DNA from: Cellulomonas terrae
GTDB lineage: Bacteria > Actinomycetota > Actinomycetes > Actinomycetales > Cellulomonadaceae
Direction: 5' to 3'
Length of the DNA: 64,000 nucleotides
Assembly: GCF_007990265.1 (NCBI RefSeq)
Contig: NZ_BJWH01000005.1
Location: forward strand, 62,001-126,000
Shown one piece after another: positions 42,431 to 50,714 of this stretch. Below the pieces are notes generated by a model. The model was not told where the DNA came from. It ran no database searches and saw only the letters and a program-made list of their open reading frames with translations. Positions within the stretch are counted from its first letter, which is position 1, and each line of letters opens with the position of its first letter. A program made the translations under genes and the position numbers.

Positions 42431-43960
42431 TCAGGTGACGGCGCCGAGCTGCCAGGGGACGAACTCGTCGGACCCCAGGTCGAGCTCCTCGGAGACGGTC
42501 TGGCGGCCGGAGGCGACGGCGATGATCAGCTCGAACAGCTCGTCGCCGACCGACGCGACGGTCGCCGTGCCGTCGACGATGCGCCCGGCATTGAGGTCCA
42601 TGTCCTCGGTCATCCGCAGGTACGTGGCGGTGTTCGTCGCGACCTTGATGGACGGGGTCGGCTTGCAGCCCAGGACGGACCCGCGACCGGTGGTGAAGAC
42701 GACGACGGTCGCGCCGCCGGCGACGAGGCCGGTGACGGAGACGGGGTCGTATCCGGGGGTGTCCATGAAGGTGAAGCCGCGGGCGGTGACGGGTTCGGCG
42801 TACTCGTACACCTCGACCAGCTCGGCGGTGCCGCCCTTGGCGACGGCGCCGAGCGACTTCTCGAGGATGGTCGTCAGGCCGCCGGCCTTGTTGCCGGGGG
42901 AGGGGTTGTTGTCCATGGTGCCGCCGCCGGCCGCGGTGTAGCCCTTCCACCAGTCGAGCCGGTCGAGCAGCTTCTGGCCGACGTCACGGGAGACGGCGCG
43001 GCGCAGCAGGAGGTGCTCGGCGCCGAACACCTCGGGGGTCTCGGCGAGGATCGAGGTACCGCCGGCGGCGACCAGGCGGTCGGAGGCGTGGCCGAGCGCG
43101 GGGTTGGCGGTGATGCCGGAGTACCCGTCGGACCCGCCGCAGTTGAGGCCCAGGACGAGCTCGGAGACGGGCGCGGGGGTGCGCCGCAGGGCGTCGATCG
43201 CGGGGAGCATCGCCTCGATCGCCTCGACGCCGGCGCGCACGGTCCGGCGGATGCCGCCGGTCTCCTGGATGACGAGCGTCGTGACGGGCTTGTCGGCGGG
43301 CAGGTCGAGGCCGTCCAGGAGCGACTCCGCGGGGAGCATCTCGCAGCCGAGCCCGAGGACGAGCAGCCCGGCGACGTTCGGGTGGTCGGCGTAGCCGCGC
43401 AGGGTGCGTCGGGTGATCTGGGCGCCCTCGCTGGTGGGCACGAGGCCGCAGCCGGTGTCGTGGGTGAGGGCGACGACGCCGTCGACGTGCGGGTAGGCGT
43501 CCAGGACGCGGCCGCGGAACTGGTCGGCGATGAGCCGGGCGGTCGACGCGGAGCAGTTCACGGAGGTGACGATGCCGACGTAGTTGCGGGTGCCCCACCG
43601 GCCGTCGCTGCGCGCGTACCCGTCGAACGTGCGGACCGGTCCGTCCGGGGTCGGCAGCGTGACGCGGGCGGTGCCGAACTCGTAGGAACGCTCGTCGTCG
43701 TCCATGCCGAGGTTGTGCGCGTGCACGTGGTCGCCGACGGCGATGTCCCGGGTGGCTCGGCCGATCGACTGCCCGTACTTGTGCACCGGCGCTCCGGCAG
43801 CCACGGCGCGGACGGCGAGCTTGTGCCCGCGGGGCACGCTCTGGGTGACGACGAGGGAGTCCAGGACGGTGCCGGACTGCAGGTCCCGGGTGGCGACTCC
43901 GACGTCGTCGTCGGGACGCAGCACGAGAACGCAGTCGGCCAGGCTGAACGTCGTCGTCAC
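42431..43960 (-). CDS. uxaA: Altronate dehydratase-family protein (UxaA type)
   Basis: 509 residues with both family parts: an N-terminal SAF domain (about 1-90, ending GRATRDIAVGDHVHAHNLG) and the UxaA domain (about 110-509). The latter contains RNYVGIVTSVNCSAST, HDTGCG, LGLGCE, LGLNCGGSDGYSGITANPALG and TTGRGSVLGCKPTPSIKVATN, where the Cys and His residues bind iron. It dehydrates D-altronate to KDG. The GTG at 43960 has no ribosome site but a TATCCT box six bases upstream, so the message is probably leaderless. Divergent from its own LacI gene, with operators over both -10 boxes. Confidence 0.92.
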   Translation of the reverse strand: MTTTFSLADCVLVLRPDDDVGVATRDLQSGTVLDSLVVTQSVPRGHKLAVRAVAAGAPVHKYGQSIGRATRDIAVGDHVHAHNLGMDDDERSYEFGTARVTLPTPDGPVRTFDGYARSDGRWGTRNYVGIVTSVNCSASTARLIADQFRGRVLDAYPHVDGVVALTHDTGCGLVPTSEGAQITRRTLRGYADHPNVAGLLVLGLGCEMLPAESLLDGLDLPADKPVTTLVIQETGGIRRTVRAGVEAIEAMLPAIDALRRTPAPVSELVLGLNCGGSDGYSGITANPALGHASDRLVAAGGTSILAETPEVFGAEHLLLRRAVSRDVGQKLLDRLDWWKGYTAAGGGTMDNNPSPGNKAGGLTTILEKSLGAVAKGGTAELVEVYEYAEPVTARGFTFMDTPGYDPVSVTGLVAGGATVVVFTTGRGSVLGCKPTPSIKVATNTATYLRMTEDMDLNAGRIVDGTATVASVGDELFELIIAVASGRQTVSEELDLGSDEFVPWQLGAVT

Positions 43961-43966
43961 CGGCTC

Positions 43967-43981
43967 AGGATACCGCTTTCC
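43967..43981. promoter_or_regulatory. uxaA leaderless promoter with overlapping operator
   Basis: TATCCT (minus strand, 43972-43967) is six bases from the uxaA GTG. The LacI-type repeat GGATACCGCTTTCC (43968-43981) covers it, so a bound repressor would occlude the promoter. Confidence 0.6.
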
Positions 43982-44027
43982 CGCGCATTCCACCGGCGTG
44001 CCCGGCCGGAACGAGCCATCGACCCGG

Positions 44028-44043
44028 GGCAAGCGCCTACCCT
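44028..44043. promoter_or_regulatory. LacI-gene leaderless promoter with overlapping operator
   Basis: TACCCT (44038-44043) is seven bases from the ATG at 44051. GGCAAGCGCCTACC (44028-44041), an imperfect LacI-type repeat, overlaps it and mirrors the arrangement at uxaA. Confidence 0.6.
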
Positions 44044-44050
44044 CCTGACC

Positions 44051-45073
44051 ATGGCTGCTTCCGTGACGCTCAGTGACGTCGCCCGCGAGGCCGGCGTCTC
44101 GCTGGCCACCGCTTCCCGCGCGATCAACGGCAGCGCCAACCGCACCGTCCGCGCCGACCTGCGCGACCGGGTGCTCGCCGCGGCGACCCGGCTGCGGTAC
44201 ACGCCGGACGCGAACGCCCAGGCGATGGCTCGCGGCCGGACGACGTCGTTGGGCCTCGTCGTGCACGACATCGCGGACCCCTACTTCTCCTCGATCGCGG
44301 CGGGGGTCGCCCGGGCGGCCGACCGCGCCGGCCTGCAGGTCACGCTCGCGAGCACCCAGCACGACCCGAGCCGCGAGAGCGGGCTGGTCGACCTGCTCAA
44401 GCGGCAGCGGGCGCGCGCGATCGTCATCGCCGGTGGTCGCCTGGACGACGAGGCCACCAACGACGAGCTCCGCGCGGCGCTCGCCGACTACCGGTCGGTC
44501 GGGGGATCCGTCGCCCTGATCGGTCAGCCCATCCTGGGCGTGGACAGCATCGTGGTCGACAACGCGCAGGGCGCCGGGGACCTGGCGAAGGCTCTGCACG
44601 GCCGTGGATACCGCCGGTTCGCGATCCTGGCCGGCCCCGCCGACCACCTGACGGCGTGCGAGCGTCGCGACGCGTTCCGGGGGGCGCTCGCGGAGCTGGG
44701 CAGCCCGGTGCCGGACGACGCCGTCATCACGAGCGCGTTCACGCACGAGGGCGGCGAGGACGCGATGCGCGCCCTGCTGCGCGGCGGTGAGCTGCCCGAG
44801 CTCGTGTTCGCGGTGAACGACGTCATGGCCCTCGGTGCGCTCGCCGCCGGTCGTGAGGCGGGGGTCCGCGTGCCGGAGGACGTGGCGCTCGCGGGGTTCG
44901 ACGACATCTCGACGCTGCGGGACGTCGTCCCGGCCCTGACGACCGTGCGGATCCCGCTGGTCGACATCGGGATCGCCGCCACGGAGCTGGCCCTCGCGGA
45001 CGCGTCGGACGAGCCCCGGCTGACGCACGTCCCGACGCAGGTGGTCCTGCGCGACTCCACACCCGGCATCTAG
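44051..45073 (+). CDS. LacI-family regulator, probable uxaA repressor
   Basis: 340 residues. HTH VTLSDVAREAGVSLATASRAINGSANRTVRADLRDR; effector domain TSLGLVVHDIADPYFSSIAAGVARA to VRIPLVDIGIAATELAL. Divergent from the altronate dehydratase gene and the likely controller of it and of itself, given the two operators. The ATG at 44051 lacks a ribosome site but follows TACCCT by seven bases, consistent with a leaderless message. The frame is open far upstream through the uxaA gene, which is only high-GC shadow. Ends overlapping the convergent GntR gene by four bases. Confidence 0.88.
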   Translation: MAASVTLSDVAREAGVSLATASRAINGSANRTVRADLRDRVLAAATRLRYTPDANAQAMARGRTTSLGLVVHDIADPYFSSIAAGVARAADRAGLQVTLASTQHDPSRESGLVDLLKRQRARAIVIAGGRLDDEATNDELRAALADYRSVGGSVALIGQPILGVDSIVVDNAQGAGDLAKALHGRGYRRFAILAGPADHLTACERRDAFRGALAELGSPVPDDAVITSAFTHEGGEDAMRALLRGGELPELVFAVNDVMALGALAAGREAGVRVPEDVALAGFDDISTLRDVVPALTTVRIPLVDIGIAATELALADASDEPRLTHVPTQVVLRDSTPGI

Positions 45074-45765
45074 GCGTTCGCGGGCGACCACACGCCCGTC
45101 GCGGAGTCCTCCAGGCCGAGCAGGTGCGTCGCCATCCGCAGGCGCGCCCGGTCGGGGTCGCGCGCGGCGACGGCGGCGAGGATCGCCTCGTGCTCGACGA
45201 ACGCCCGGTTCTCGGCGCCGTCGTGGGAGAGCCCCCGCCACAGCCGGGTCCGGGACGCCCGGCCGGCGAGGCCGACGACCAGCGCCGCGAGCACGGGGTT
45301 GCCGGACGCTCGGGCGACCTCCTCGTGGAACGCGAGGTCGGCGTCCACGAGTCGGTCGTGGTCGAGCGGCACCTCGACGAGGGCGCGCGCGGTCTCGTCG
45401 AGCGCGGCGCGCAGCCGGGCGAGACAGTCGTCGCCGATGTGCAGCGCGGCGAGGCCGGCGGCCTCGGTCTCGAGGAGGCGGCGCACGGTGTGGAACGCGG
45501 CGGCGTCGTCCTGGAGCTCGGCGACGAAGCCGACGGGGGCGAGCAGCAGCGCGGGGTCGAGCGTCGTCACGTAGGTGCCGTCGCCGTGCCTCGACTCGAG
45601 GATGCCGAGCGTGCCCAGGGCGTGGACGCCCTCGCGCAGGGAGCCGCGGGAGACGCCGAGGGTCGCGGCGAGCTCTTTCTCGGCGGGCAGCCGCTGCCCT
45701 GCGTGGAGCCGTCCGTCGAGGATCATCTGCTTGACCCCGGCGACGACGTCGTCGGAACGTGACAC
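45070..45765 (-). CDS. GntR-family regulator, FadR/FCD type
   Basis: 231 residues. A winged HTH (VVAGVKQMILDGRLHAGQRLPAEKELAATLGVSRGSLREGV) is followed by an FCD ligand domain (about 85-220) with the metal-binding pattern Asp/His...His...His: DADLAFHEEVARASGN and FVEHEAILAAV. Such regulators often respond to sugar acids or their catabolic intermediates, which fits the hexuronate setting. The GTG at 45765 follows TAGGTT by six bases, so it is probably leaderless. It is next to the amidohydrolase gene and on the same strand. Confidence 0.88.
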   Translation of the reverse strand: MSRSDDVVAGVKQMILDGRLHAGQRLPAEKELAATLGVSRGSLREGVHALGTLGILESRHGDGTYVTTLDPALLLAPVGFVAELQDDAAAFHTVRRLLETEAAGLAALHIGDDCLARLRAALDETARALVEVPLDHDRLVDADLAFHEEVARASGNPVLAALVVGLAGRASRTRLWRGLSHDGAENRAFVEHEAILAAVAARDPDRARLRMATHLLGLEDSATGVWSPANA

Positions 45766-45771
45766 GGAGCG

Positions 45772-45777
45772 AACCTA
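45772..45777 (-). promoter_or_regulatory. -10 box of the GntR gene leaderless promoter
   Basis: TAGGTT on the minus strand lies six bases before the GTG at 45765; no ribosome site is present. The box is in the 25-bp gap after the amidohydrolase stop. Confidence 0.5.
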
Positions 45778-45790
45778 CGCGGTGACGCGG

Positions 45791-46660
45791 TCAGTACGCG
45801 TCGAACGGGAGCCCGTACACCTGCGTGGCCGTACCGCCGAGCACCGCCGCCCGGTCGTCGTCGCTCAGCTGGTCGACCGTGGAACGCAGGCCGTGCCAGA
45901 CCTGGGCGTAGGAGTCGCCCTCCAGGAGCGCGTACGGCCAGTCGCTGCCGAGCATGAGGCGGTCGGGCCCGAACACCTCCAGCGCGCGGTCGACGGCAGG
46001 CCGCAGGTGGTCCGGGGTCCAGCCCGCCCCGGCCGCGGTGGCCAGCCCGGACAGCTTGGCGACGACGTTCGGCATCTCCGCGACCGCGCCGAGCAGCGCG
46101 GACCAGCGGGTCCAGCCGTCGCGCTCGCCGGACCGCAGCGCGGCGAGCGGGGGAGAGCCGAGGTGGTCGAGCACGACCGTCAGCTTGGGATGGTTCTCGG
46201 CGAGGGTCGCGACGTGCGCGAGCGCGGTCGGGGTGTGTGCCGTGAGGTCGAGCGTCAGGCGTCGCTCGGTGAGGAGCGTCAGGCTGTCGTCGACGGCCGC
46301 GTCGAGCAGCCAGTCGGGCTCGCGGTCGTCGTGCCCGCGGTGGCCGATGCCCACGATCGGCTCCCGCCGCCACTTGTCCAGCTGCGTGGCGGCGTCGTCG
46401 GGGGCGTCAAGGGGCACCCAGGCCACGACGCCGGCGACCCGGGAGGAGGAGAGGGCCTGGAAGAGCATGAGCTCGGAGTCCGCGCGGTTGTCCGCGGCCT
46501 GCACGAGGACCACCCAGGCGACGTCCTCGTCGGCCAGCTGGTCCTCGATGTCCGGGACCCGGTACGTGCGGTGCACCGCCGCGTTCTCCGCGGTCATCCA
46601 GGGGTAGTGCACCGTGTCCGGGTTCCACACCTGGAGGTGGGCATCCACGACATTGGGCAT
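45791..46660 (-). CDS. Amidohydrolase family 2 (sugar lactonase-like)
   Basis: 289 residues of the metal-dependent amidohydrolase superfamily. VDAHLQVWNPDTVHYPWM carries HxQ in place of the usual HxH of the first metal site, as in some lactonases. VVLDHLGSPPLAAL and a C-terminal RLMLGSDWPYALLEGD (catalytic Asp) complete the motif set. Related proteins hydrolyse L-fucono-, L-rhamnono- or galactarolactones. Beside hexuronate genes a uronolactone is plausible, but only as inference. ATG at 46660 preceded by a TAGCGT box seven bases away, so leaderless; no ribosome site. Confidence 0.82.
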   Translation of the reverse strand: MPNVVDAHLQVWNPDTVHYPWMTAENAAVHRTYRVPDIEDQLADEDVAWVVLVQAADNRADSELMLFQALSSSRVAGVVAWVPLDAPDDAATQLDKWRREPIVGIGHRGHDDREPDWLLDAAVDDSLTLLTERRLTLDLTAHTPTALAHVATLAENHPKLTVVLDHLGSPPLAALRSGERDGWTRWSALLGAVAEMPNVVAKLSGLATAAGAGWTPDHLRPAVDRALEVFGPDRLMLGSDWPYALLEGDSYAQVWHGLRSTVDQLSDDDRAAVLGGTATQVYGLPFDAY

Positions 46661-46667
46661 GGACCGG

Positions 46668-46673
46668 ACGCTA
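46668..46673 (-). promoter_or_regulatory. -10 box of the amidohydrolase leaderless promoter
   Basis: TAGCGT on the minus strand, seven bases before the ATG at 46660. Same hexamer as at the aldo/keto reductase gene. Confidence 0.5.
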
Positions 46674-46757
46674 GCAGTGGTCCGATGTCTGAGCGCCTCC
46701 CGGCGTCGATCCCTCATCGAACCCTCATCGAGACCACAAGTCATCGGAGGACTCGGC

Positions 46758-48584
46758 TCACCGACCGACGGCGTAGCCCTGCATCCCTCGCGGGTTCGCC
46801 GCCGCGACGAGCATCCCGTCCGGCCGGACCCCGGCCGCGCTGAGCCGCCCGAGCTCCCACGGTCCGACCGTCTCCACGTCGTGCCCGCGCGCCGCGAGCG
46901 CGTCCAGGACGTCGCTCCCGAGGCGTGCCTCGGCGACCAGCCCGCGCGGCGTGCGGGTGCGCGGGTAGAACGAGCTCGGGACGTGCGTCGAGTGCCACAT
47001 GGGCGCGTCGATGGCCGCCTGCAGACCGGCGCCGCCGACGAGGTGCCGGAGCAGGAACGGTACGGTCCACTGGTCCTGCTGGTCGCCGCCGGGGGTGCCG
47101 AACGCCACGCCCGACCCGTCGTCGTCGAGCAGCAGGGCGGGGCTCAGCGTCGTCCGCGGTCGCCTGCCGGGCGCGAGGCTGGTGGGCAGGCCCGGCTCGA
47201 GCCAGAACATCTGCGCTCGGGTGGGCAGCGCGAAGCCGAGGCCGGGGACGACCGGGCTCGACTGCAGCCAGCCGCCCGAGGGTGTCGCGGACACGCGGTT
47301 GCCCCACCGGTCGACGACGTCCACGTGGCAGGTGTCGCCCGGGCTCAGCCCGGTCGGCGAGATGGTGGGTTCTCCGACGCCCGGCCCCGCCTCCGTGCGA
47401 GCCGCCCACAGGGCCGCGGCGACGCGGGGGACGCGCCCGTCGGGCGAGCCCGGCAGGAGGCCCTCGGAGGCGTCGTGGCCGACGAGCCGCGCGCGCTCGG
47501 CGGCGTACGCGCCGGAGAGCAGGGTGTCGAGCGGGACGTCGTCGACGTCGCCGTACCAGGCTTCCCGGTCGGCGAACGCGAGCTTGGCCACCTCGACCAC
47601 GGTGTGCACGAGCTCGACGGTGTCGTTGGTGCGCACCAGGTCGGCGACGCCGAGGGCGTCGAGCATCGCGAGCTGCTGCAGGAGCACCGGTCCCTGTCCC
47701 CAGGCGGCGGTCTTGTGCACGGTCCGGCCGGCGAACCGCAGCGATGTCGTCGGTTCCTCGGTCGCTCGCCAGCCGGCCAGGTCCGACGCCCGGAGCAGCC
47801 CGGTGTGCCGCCGGCCGGAGGAGTCCTGCACGGCGACGCCCGACTGGAACGCGTCGACGGCCTCGGCGACGAACCCCTCGTAGAACGCGTGCCGGGCGGC
47901 CTCGATCTGCGCCTCGCGTGAGCCGGCGCCGGTCAGGAGCCGCTCGAACGTGTCGGCCAGCACCGGGTTGCGGAAGCGCGCACCCGGCGCCGGGACCTCG
48001 CCGTGCGGGAGGTAGACCGCGGCGGACGTGGGCCAGTGCTCGGTGAACATCGGCGCGACCGTCGCGACGGTGCGCGACGCGGCCCGGACCAGGGGGTACC
48101 CGTCGCGCGCGTAGCCGATCGCGGGTGCGAGCACGTCGGCCAGCGGGAGGGTGCCGTACCGCGCGAGCAGGTCGAGCCAGGCGCCGAACGCCCCGGGGAC
48201 CACGGCGGCCAGGTGGCCCGTGCCGGGGACGAGGTCCAGGCCCAGGTCACGGTAGGTGTCGATGGTCGCGGCGGCGGGTGCGGTGCCCTGCCCGCAGATC
48301 ACGAACGTGTGCCCGTCGGCGGCGCGGTGGCCGATGATCGGGGCGTCGCCGCCGGGACCGTTGAGGTGCGGCTCGACGACGCTCAGCGTGAAGCCCGCGG
48401 CGACCGCGGCGTCGAACGCGTTGCCGCCGGCCTCGAGCACGCGCATGCCGACGGACGACGCGAGCCAGTGCGTCGAGGCGACCATGCCGACGGTGCCGAC
48501 GAGCTCGGGGCGGGTGGTGAACACCCTCCGATCCTGCCTGACGGGCGGCGGTAGCACCCCTTGCGCACTCATCCGCGGAGTCAT
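46758..48584 (-). CDS. Gamma-glutamyltransferase family protein
   Basis: 608 residues of the Ntn-hydrolase GGT fold. The large-subunit part includes GMVASTHWLASSVGMRVLEAGGNAFDAAVAAGF, and the autoprocessing/nucleophile Thr418 lies in GDTCHVDVVDRWGN, followed by the small-subunit GGDQQDQWTVPFLLRHLV region. GGT-family members cleave gamma-glutamyl bonds of glutathione or similar amides, but many such as this one lack a signal peptide and act inside, for example as acylases. I use the ATG at 48584 (AGGACC upstream); 48572 and a GTG nearer the conserved start are alternatives. Monocistronic. Confidence 0.88.
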   Translation of the reverse strand: MTPRMSAQGVLPPPVRQDRRVFTTRPELVGTVGMVASTHWLASSVGMRVLEAGGNAFDAAVAAGFTLSVVEPHLNGPGGDAPIIGHRAADGHTFVICGQGTAPAAATIDTYRDLGLDLVPGTGHLAAVVPGAFGAWLDLLARYGTLPLADVLAPAIGYARDGYPLVRAASRTVATVAPMFTEHWPTSAAVYLPHGEVPAPGARFRNPVLADTFERLLTGAGSREAQIEAARHAFYEGFVAEAVDAFQSGVAVQDSSGRRHTGLLRASDLAGWRATEEPTTSLRFAGRTVHKTAAWGQGPVLLQQLAMLDALGVADLVRTNDTVELVHTVVEVAKLAFADREAWYGDVDDVPLDTLLSGAYAAERARLVGHDASEGLLPGSPDGRVPRVAAALWAARTEAGPGVGEPTISPTGLSPGDTCHVDVVDRWGNRVSATPSGGWLQSSPVVPGLGFALPTRAQMFWLEPGLPTSLAPGRRPRTTLSPALLLDDDGSGVAFGTPGGDQQDQWTVPFLLRHLVGGAGLQAAIDAPMWHSTHVPSSFYPRTRTPRGLVAEARLGSDVLDALAARGHDVETVGPWELGRLSAAGVRPDGMLVAAANPRGMQGYAVGR

Positions 48585-48600
48585 AAGGTCCTGCGACTGG

Positions 48601-48618
48601 TGTTGATACGTGTCAACA
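48601..48618. promoter_or_regulatory. 18-bp palindrome in the GGT/GH64 divergent region
   Basis: TGTTGATACGTGTCAACA is symmetric except at two mirrored positions. It lies 17 bp from the GGT start and 40 bp before the GH64 start. The ACGT centre with GTTGA/TCAAC arms differs from the LacI-type AAGCGCTT sites elsewhere in the window, pointing to another regulator. Confidence 0.65.
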
Positions 48619-48657
48619 CGGGTGGGGCAAGCCGGCAACTGAGTGAGGAGCGGGTCG

Positions 48658-50256
48658 ATGACGACCAGCAGACGAGTGATCGGGGCGCTCAGTGCGCTCG
48701 CGGTCGCGGTGACGACGATGGTGGCGGCCGCCGCGGGAGCGCAGGCGGTGGGGCCTGACCGGCTCCCGCTGACCATCACGAACTCCAGCGGCCGCAGCGA
48801 GGCGGTCTACGTGTACGTGCTCGGGACCAACCTGAGCACGGGCCGGCTCGGCTACGTCAACGCGGCGGGCACGTTCACCGCATGGCCGGCCGGGTCGAAC
48901 CCCCCGTCGGCCGCGCCCGACGTGGCGATCGCCGGCCCCGGCAACGGCGGCAGCACGACGGTCCAGGTGCCGCGCGGCATCTCCGGGCGCGTGTACTTCT
49001 CCCTCGGCCAGAAGCTGAAGTTCTTCCTCACGCCCGACGGGCTCGTGCAGCCGGCGCCGTGGGCGTCCGGTGACGCCAACCACCAGATCCTGTTCGACTG
49101 GAGCGAGTTCACCTACAACGACGCCGGGCTGTGGCTGAACAGCTCGCAGGTCGACATGTTCGCCGTCCCGCACACCGTGACGGTCACCGGTGCGCAGGGC
49201 ACCCGTCGCACCGGCGACCTGGTCGCGAACGGCCGGGAGAACACGATCAACCAGATCGCGGCCCAGCCCGGCTGGGGCAACACCGTGGTGCGTCGCTCCG
49301 ACGGCACGGTCCTGCGCGTGCTCGCCCCCGGCAAGGCGGCGGGTGCGGGCCTGTTCAGCACCACGTACCTCGACCCCTACATCGCGTCCGCGTGGAACGC
49401 GTACACGGGCAAGACCCTCACCGTGGTGCCGTTCGGCGACCAGCCGAACCTGAAGTACTTCGGCCGCACCTCGGGCACGACGATGCGGTTCACGAACGCC
49501 GCCGGTCAGCAGGTCGCGTCGTTCAACCGGCCCAGCAGCGCCGACGTGTGGGGCTGCGACGGTGCGCTGCACGCGCCGAACGACCAGGTCGTCGGCCCGA
49601 TCGCCCGCACGCTGTGCGCCGCGCTCAACCGCGGCACGCTCGGCACGGTGGACACGCAGCCGAGCACCGACGCGTCGGCGTTCTACAAGAGCAACCCGAC
49701 CAACCAGTACGCACGGATCGTGCACGCCAACATGGCCGACGGGAAGGCGTACGCGTTCGCGTTCGACGACGTCGGCGCGTTCGAGTCCCTGGTGCACGAC
49801 GGCTCCCCGTCCGCGGCGGGCCTGATCATCCAGCCGTTCACCGGCGGCGGCACGACGAACCCGCCGCCCACCGGCACCGGCGTCGCGCTGGTGAACGCCA
49901 ACGGCATGTGCCTGGACAACAGCGCGCAGAGCACGGCAAACGGCAACAAGATCCAGATCTGGGGCTGCAACGGCACGGTCGCCCAGAAGTGGACCTTCGT
50001 CGAGGCCGGCACGACGCTGCGCGTCCAGGGCAAGTGCCTCGACATCGCCGGCGGCGGCACGGCCAACGGGACGAAGGTGCAGCTCTACGACTGCAACGGC
50101 ACGGGCGCGCAGGTGTGGATCCCGCGGAACGGCGGGTACTACAACCCGCAGTCCAACCGCTGCCTCGACAACCCCGGGCACTCCACGACGCCCGGCACGC
50201 AGGCGCACATCTGGGACTGCAACGGCGCCGACGCCCAGAGGTGGAGGCTCGGCTAG
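48658..50256 (+). CDS. Secreted GH64 beta-1,3-glucanase with CBM13 module
   Basis: 532 residues. A signal peptide (MTTSRR then hydrophobic, cleavage after AQA at 30) is followed by the GH64 domain (about 35-390: LPLTITNSSGRSEAVYVYVLG, FDWSEFTYNDAGLWLNSSQVD, MRFTNAAGQQVASFNRPSS). A Gly/Pro linker (GGGTTNPPPTGTG) leads to a ricin-B/CBM13 lectin module (about 405-532) with three repeats holding QxW-type ends (AQKWTF, AQVWIP, AQRWRL) and paired Cys. It hydrolyses laminarin or fungal-wall glucan outside the cell. The ATG at 48658 has GAGGAG eight bases upstream. The stop overlaps convergent trmL by four bases. Confidence 0.93.
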   Translation: MTTSRRVIGALSALAVAVTTMVAAAAGAQAVGPDRLPLTITNSSGRSEAVYVYVLGTNLSTGRLGYVNAAGTFTAWPAGSNPPSAAPDVAIAGPGNGGSTTVQVPRGISGRVYFSLGQKLKFFLTPDGLVQPAPWASGDANHQILFDWSEFTYNDAGLWLNSSQVDMFAVPHTVTVTGAQGTRRTGDLVANGRENTINQIAAQPGWGNTVVRRSDGTVLRVLAPGKAAGAGLFSTTYLDPYIASAWNAYTGKTLTVVPFGDQPNLKYFGRTSGTTMRFTNAAGQQVASFNRPSSADVWGCDGALHAPNDQVVGPIARTLCAALNRGTLGTVDTQPSTDASAFYKSNPTNQYARIVHANMADGKAYAFAFDDVGAFESLVHDGSPSAAGLIIQPFTGGGTTNPPPTGTGVALVNANGMCLDNSAQSTANGNKIQIWGCNGTVAQKWTFVEAGTTLRVQGKCLDIAGGGTANGTKVQLYDCNGTGAQVWIPRNGGYYNPQSNRCLDNPGHSTTPGTQAHIWDCNGADAQRWRLG

Positions 50257-50714
50257 ACGCCGCCCTCGAAGCCCAGCTGTCGCCACGCCTCGTACGTGGC
50301 GACAGCTGCGGCGTTCGAGAGGTTCATCGAGCGCCGGCCGGGGAGCATCGGGATCCGCACCTGCGCGGTGATGCGGGGGTGTGCGAGGACCTCCGCCGGC
50401 AGTCCCGTGGGCTCCGGGCCGAACAGCAGGATGTCGTCCGGGCGGTACGCCAGGTCGGTGTGGTGCTGGGTCGCGTGGGTCGTGAAGGCGTAGACCCGGC
50501 CGGCCTCCGCGGCGAGCAGGGCCTCCAGGTCCGGGTGCACCACCACGTGCGCGAGGTCGTGGTAGTCGAGCCCCGCCCGGCGCAGCTTGGCCTCCGACAG
50601 GTCGAACCCGAGCGGCTCCACCAGGTGCAGGGTCGAGCCGGTGCCGGCCGCCAACCGGATGGCGCTGCCGGTGTTGCCGGGGATGCGGGGCTCGAAGAAC
50701 GCGACGTGCAGCAC
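50253..50714 (-). CDS. trmL: tRNA (cytidine/uridine-2'-O)-methyltransferase
   Basis: 153 residues of the SPOUT superfamily. The trefoil-knot motifs are visible: HVAFFEPRIPGNTGSAIRLAAGTGSTLHLVEPLGF, LLFGPEPTGLPAEVL and IPMLPGRRSMNLSNAAAVATYEAWRQLGF. TrmL methylates the 2'-hydroxyl of the wobble nucleotide in tRNA-Leu using SAM. Length equals that of E. coli TrmL. GTG start at 50714 with TAGGAT six bases upstream, so the mRNA is probably leaderless. Divergent from the aldo/keto reductase across 28 bp. Confidence 0.94.
   Translation of the reverse strand: MLHVAFFEPRIPGNTGSAIRLAAGTGSTLHLVEPLGFDLSEAKLRRAGLDYHDLAHVVVHPDLEALLAAEAGRVYAFTTHATQHHTDLAYRPDDILLFGPEPTGLPAEVLAHPRITAQVRIPMLPGRRSMNLSNAAAVATYEAWRQLGFEGGV

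Noticed and set aside
42392..44050. Long plus-strand frame reading into the LacI gene at 44051
   Set aside because: Only the part from 44051 has LacI sequence; the upstream part is antisense to uxaA and has no motif, and a promoter and operator lie just before 44051.
46674..46757. Operator-like CATCGA repeats between the amidohydrolase and GGT genes
   Set aside because: Two short CTCATCGA copies occur, but they are direct, very short and lie after one gene's promoter and before another gene's stop, with no symmetry.
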